Both the position numbers and the translations under genes were made by a program. Below are positions 59,980 to 64,000 of a stretch of 64,000 nucleotides of DNA, in pieces (position 1 is the stretch's first letter; every line of letters begins with the position of its first letter). This DNA is from Aplidium turbinatum. Lineage: Eukaryota; Chordata; Ascidiacea; Aplousobranchia; Polyclinidae. Location of the stretch: assembly GCA_918807975.1 (NCBI GenBank), contig OU964921.1:42434498-42498497 (forward strand), written 5' to 3'. Below the pieces are notes generated by a model, which made no database searches, was not told where the DNA came from, and saw nothing but the letters and a program-made list of their open reading frames with translations.

Positions 59980-60340
59980 CAGAGGTGGGCGGCTACTTTT
60001 GTAGCGCGCTACTTTTGTAGCACCGCTACTCGTACTGCTACATTTTTGGTAAAAGTAGCGGTAGCGTCGCTACATATTTGTTGGAGTAGCGGCTGCAGGA
60101 GCAGCGCTACTTTTTTCAACGTAGTGGTAGCGGAAAGGCGCTACATTTCTTTCAGTCGCACCCCAGCTACTAGTTACTTTCCAATTTAAAGTGAAAAATG
60201 GCTCTTTTTTGGAGATTTTTCATGGAAACAAATCAAACAATGCATGAAAAAGTTAAAACAGAAATCATTCGACAATTTCAGGAAACATCAAGCTACGCTG
60301 ATACCGACAAGAGTGACACCAACACTTAGGAAAGAGCATT
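59980..60340. mobile_element. Left end of another hAT family
   Basis: CAGAGGTGGGCGGCTACTTT followed by many GTAGC/GCTAC words in both orientations (to about 60180), the layout of hAT subterminal repeats. No right end or target duplication found, so the element is truncated or diverged. Confidence 0.55.
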
Positions 60341-60705
60341 TTTGAATAGTTGAGGATTCGAATCTATTCTAGAATAGTTTCTATTCTACAACAGTTTAGA
60401 ATATTTTTGTCAAGAAAATGATTTCAACGCCAAATAAAGTCAAAGTATTGTTTGAAGCACTAATGATGTTCATTAAAACGTGAAATAAATGCTGTACTGT
60501 GTTCATAGTTTTCCAAACCTTTTCCTGTTAAACGTTGTCTCAATTTGATTAACTCTGCAGTGAAAATTAATAATGCGGAGACTCACGCAATGCAGTCGCT
60601 GTTCCAGTACCCTGCGATTAACAGCGCGACATCCACTGACAAGATTTTATTTTGCTCTCATTGATATAATGTAGTTATTCAAACGAAGTGAAACCAACCA
60701 ACAGT

Positions 60706-60779
60706 CAACGGTTTTCATATTGATTTACCGTCTGCAAACGTTAAAACTATATAAAAAAGGCGGATGTTGCTATCTACTG
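60706..60779. mobile_element. Diverged palindromic MITE copy
   Basis: TTCATATTGATTTACCGTCTG and CAAACGTTAAAAC halves; right end GGCGGATGTTGCTATCTACT. Confidence 0.55.
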
Positions 60780-60866
60780 TAGAGTGTTAGGCAAAAAAAT
60801 GCAGATTAATTTTGGTGTTGAAGTGTTAGTAAACCAAATGATTATATTGCACCAAGACTGCCGCCC

Positions 60867-61543
60867 CAGTGGCGTAGCCAAGAAAAAAATTTGGGGGGGG
60901 CCAAATATTTGATGAATTGAAGAGAACGACAAAGTGTTTGATTTAAGACATCTCCACCTGATGTGCAGTGGCGTATCCTGGTGGCTTGAGCAAGGGGAAG
61001 CAATGAAAGTGGTGGGGGTTAGAGCGTGCCGAAGGCACGCGTATTCTAGGGGGGTCCGGGGGCATGCTCCCCCGGAAAATTTTTGCAAAATTACACTTAA
61101 ATAATGGATTATAGCGCTTTCTGGAAACACTGTTAGGGTAATATTTGTATGAAATTTATTAGCAGATAAACAGCTATTAACTTATTATAGGTAACTCTTA
61201 CACACGAACGCGCAAAATCTGCCGCTAAAATTAGAGAACACCAAAAACTCAGCTACACAAAAACCCAACAGAGTAAGCCATTCTGAAATTGCTTCCACAA
61301 ATTAGTTAAAAGAAACGTAAATCGAGTAAATTTTGCGCGATTTACGATTTGCAAAATTTATTGATGTCTTTCTGTGTGTCTAAAACAAGTCCTTGGGGTG
61401 TTAATAGCCAGATGTCTTGGAAAACGTTATAAATTTCTACAAATTTTATTATATTTTCAACAAAGGGCTCAACTTTGGAATCCAAACTTTGAAAATTTGG
61501 GGGGGGCCATGGCCCCTTTCGCCCCCCCCTGGCTACGCCTATG
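60867..61543. mobile_element. hAT-like element, CAGTGGCG family, long form (677 bp)
   Basis: Ends CAGTGGCGTAGCC and GGCTACGCCTATG, flanked by the perfect 8-bp repeat TGCCGCCC (60859-60866 and 61544-61551). Sister copy of 56557-57236. Confidence 0.92.
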
Positions 61544-61551
61544 TGCCGCCC

Positions 61552-62199
61552 CGGTGGATTAATTAATTATTGTCGCACCAATGAATATAATATTACTCAG
61601 CAAAAGGCGTATGTTGACTAACATCACCTGTTTTACTTTCGGTTCTCCCGAAAGTTCTGTTTCAACGTTTTAAAAGCAAACGCAGTTTTCATATGAAGCC
61701 TCTTCAAACAAATTTTTTTTTGGTTTTTTTACTGCCTTGGAAGTACAGAATAGCATTAAGTCAACCACCGAAATTGTCGATTTACACGTCTTCCGCCGAG
61801 AATGTAAATGTCACGAATGAACGCATAGGCGTCCCAAAATAAAGTTTAATTTGCTTTTTATTTTTCACAAAATATTTGAAATCTAATTTGGTAAGAACCG
61901 AAACATTTTAATTTATATGAAATGACAATCTCCAATTGACTAAAGGCGAAGAATGTGAATGTTCATTCTTTGAGGGTATCTGTCAGCTACTCTTAAAATT
62001 TAGATCTCAAAAATTAGCCAAAAAATGCAAATTTTCATCAACTAACGCAATAAAATTATTGCTGAGTGAAGAAATTTCAGGTTGTATAGCGCCGAAATTT
62101 CGGGTAAAAATTCGCAACTCCTAAATGAGATTATCACAGTTTTGAGGGGAACCTCAAGACATGTTCTTGCGATGTCAATCAGTGTGTGCGCTTATGTAC
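61552..62199. other. Intergenic, nothing recognised
   Basis: No exon, RNA gene or element end was recognised. Confidence 0.35.
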
Positions 62200-64000
62200 C
62201 AGGGTTGCCAGACTGAAATTTGCAAAAAAGGCCAAACTCACCAAAAAAAAAGGCCAACTTGAGGCCAAATAGGTAAAAAAAAGGCCAAAAATAAGCCAAA
62301 CTCAAACAAGGTAAAATAAGCATTGTAAGTAGTGACTCAATGTGCCAGAATCCGAGCTTGGATTTGTTTTTGTTGAATATCAGCATTCAGCAGCAGAATT
62401 GCCAGACTATGAAAAGGTCTTAAAGCCAAAATAATACAAAAAAAGGCCAAACAAGGAAAATATTAGATAAGTCAAGTCAATTTGTTTTGTTTCAACAATG
62501 CCATATATATATTAACAAACAAGCAGAGTAAATGTAATTTTCAAAACAATGCATTGTACAACTGTTGGTTAGATTATGGCGCAATCAGGATCGTAGCGAA
62601 AGACCATAAGCAGTCATCAGTCAGCTGTCAGCCACCACCCCATAACAGTAAATCAAACTACACATTCATACACACTAGTGTGCAGAGGCAGGCACACTAC
62701 TTCAATGAATAAAAAAGATTTGCCACTGAGATTCAGAAACAACTGCTTTTGGTTTGAATCTCCATTCTCAGACTGAATAAGCCGAGGATGAAGACTCAAA
62801 CCAGCGACCAACAATTAACCAACGACCAATATGTGATTGTGTGCTAGAATAGGCTACAGCACTTGCAAAAGCTTTCCTGAAATAACGGGGATAAACTTGA
62901 ATACATCCACGGAATTGCAACAATTATTATGTAAAACATACGAAAACAGGACAATCTGATACTACTGTAGAAAACAAAGATTAAGAAGTACGATACGATG
63001 ATATACTGTAAAGATAGGTTATCCTTTGCATTGAGCACTTAAGGTACACATGTACAGGGGCGCCGGAACGATTTTTGACTGGGTAGAAGGATTATGAAAA
63101 AAGGGCAAAAAAACTGAAAGGCCAATTTTTTTAAAGTTTTAAGATAAGATTTAGCGATAATGCTCATCTATCAGCTCACTATTGAGTAATACTAATGAGA
63201 GCCTACAAGTGTGCGATATACAAAGAAGAGCATCATGCTATATGTTATAATGATGTATAAACTTACTGTGTTGCAGAATTTTGTGCCGTGAATATCATTT
63301 TGAGGCAAAAATGAAAGATTATAATTAGTCTAAAAGCGAATAGCAGAAATTGTTATATTGCAAAATAAGCAGTAGCTTACATGACTTTAAAAGGGCACCA
63401 TTGCGCCCCCCTGTCCCTCCATCTACAGAAAAATTGAGGGCAGGGGGGCAGATGCCCCCCGCTTCCAGCGCCCCTGCACATGTATATTCATGTAACAGCG
63501 ATGGAACGGTAAAAAAGGCCAAATGGATATTTACCTGTTTCTATCAAAATAATATCTATAATAGGCTATTCATATTTATTGATAGCGAATTTTAATAAAT
63601 TGTAGCAAAAATATTTCTGAAAGTAGCCCGAAGAATAACAAGTATAATATAAAAGAACTGTAGAGGATGAGTTTTAATCCGCTACAGTGGTGACATCTGG
63701 CACCACTAGCTGGCTTAGAGGGTGAGCGCAGTCTGACTCGGCGCTGGCGTCACATTACGAGTATTAAACAAGACAGTAGGCCTATAGAACATGCATTGAA
63801 CAATGGTAAATATGGTTTTCATCTGGTGAGGTTACGAATTACGATATATGAAAAGTATTGATTATTATGCATTTTGAAGAATAAATTCAAAAAAGGCCAA
63901 ATTTAAGGCCAAATCTAGAAAAAGGCCAAATGTACAATTTCTAAGGCCAACAGACTCTAAAAAAGGCCAAATTCGAGAAATTTGGCCTTGAAAAGGCCAA
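62200..64000. mobile_element. hAT element, CAGGGTTGCCAG family, running off the right edge
   Basis: The left end CAGGGTTGCCAGACTG is followed by repeated AAGGCCAAA words. The same words reappear in dense form at 63890-64000, which looks like the subterminal region of the other end, so the element probably closes just outside the window. It contains a nested 422-bp hAT element and a diverged SINE-like patch near 62745-62830. Confidence 0.7.
63055..63476. mobile_element. hAT MITE nested in the previous element (422 bp)
   Basis: Ends CAGGGGCGCCGGAACG and CTTCCAGCGCCCCTG, flanked by the perfect 8-bp repeat CACATGTA (63047-63054 and 63477-63484). No transposase. Confidence 0.92.

Overview
This window is animal nuclear DNA: A+T-rich, with genes split by introns that use ordinary GT-AG splice sites and are mostly about 0.3-2 kb long, and crowded with short transposable elements. 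No bacterial-style gene arrangement, rRNA gene or CRISPR array is visible. The combination of an AMT-type ammonium transporter, a CD36-family receptor and a single-domain LAMP protein suggests an invertebrate, perhaps a tunicate or other invertebrate deuterostome. That placement is an inference from gene content, not a proof.

Layout. (1) 1-3.8 kb: a GC-rich block of unknown nature, a very large near-perfect DNA hairpin (1191-1459) and a hAT element. (2) 3.8-9.6 kb, minus strand: the first six coding exons of a CD36/SCARB scavenger receptor; its last exons were not found before the window edge. (3) 9.6-23.2 kb: no convincing host gene. It holds tRNA-derived SINEs, several hAT-type elements, a degraded hAT transposase, a Mutator-like MITE that carries a tRNA-like segment, and a 1.4-kb TA-flanked element. 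(4) 23.7-36.6 kb, plus strand: a complete ten-exon ammonium transporter gene encoding 500 residues. An antisense copy of the end of exon 9 lies in its fifth intron. (5) 37.7-43.6 kb: a 6-kb transposon with about 1-kb terminal inverted repeats built from about 140-bp units, carrying a decayed gene for an XPG/FEN-like nuclease of a family widespread in aquatic animals. (6) 45.7-49.7 kb, minus strand: a complete three-exon gene for a 260-residue LAMP-like lysosomal membrane protein. (7) 50-64 kb: no host gene recognised. It is a bed of hAT elements with clean 8-bp target duplications, several nested, plus a LINE fragment, SINEs and a second Mutator-like MITE with a tRNA-like segment.

The three host genes share a membrane theme: lipid/ligand uptake, ammonium transport and lysosomal membrane. 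They are not an operon and nothing in the sequence shows co-regulation. No retrovirus-like or LTR element was recognised. The most unusual items are the nuclease-bearing long-TIR transposon, the antisense exon copy whose coding differences are all silent, the two tRNA-carrying Mutator-like MITEs, the large 92-bp hairpin, the foldback elements with hammerhead-like cores, and short TAGGCCTA-like insertions scattered through the DNA.
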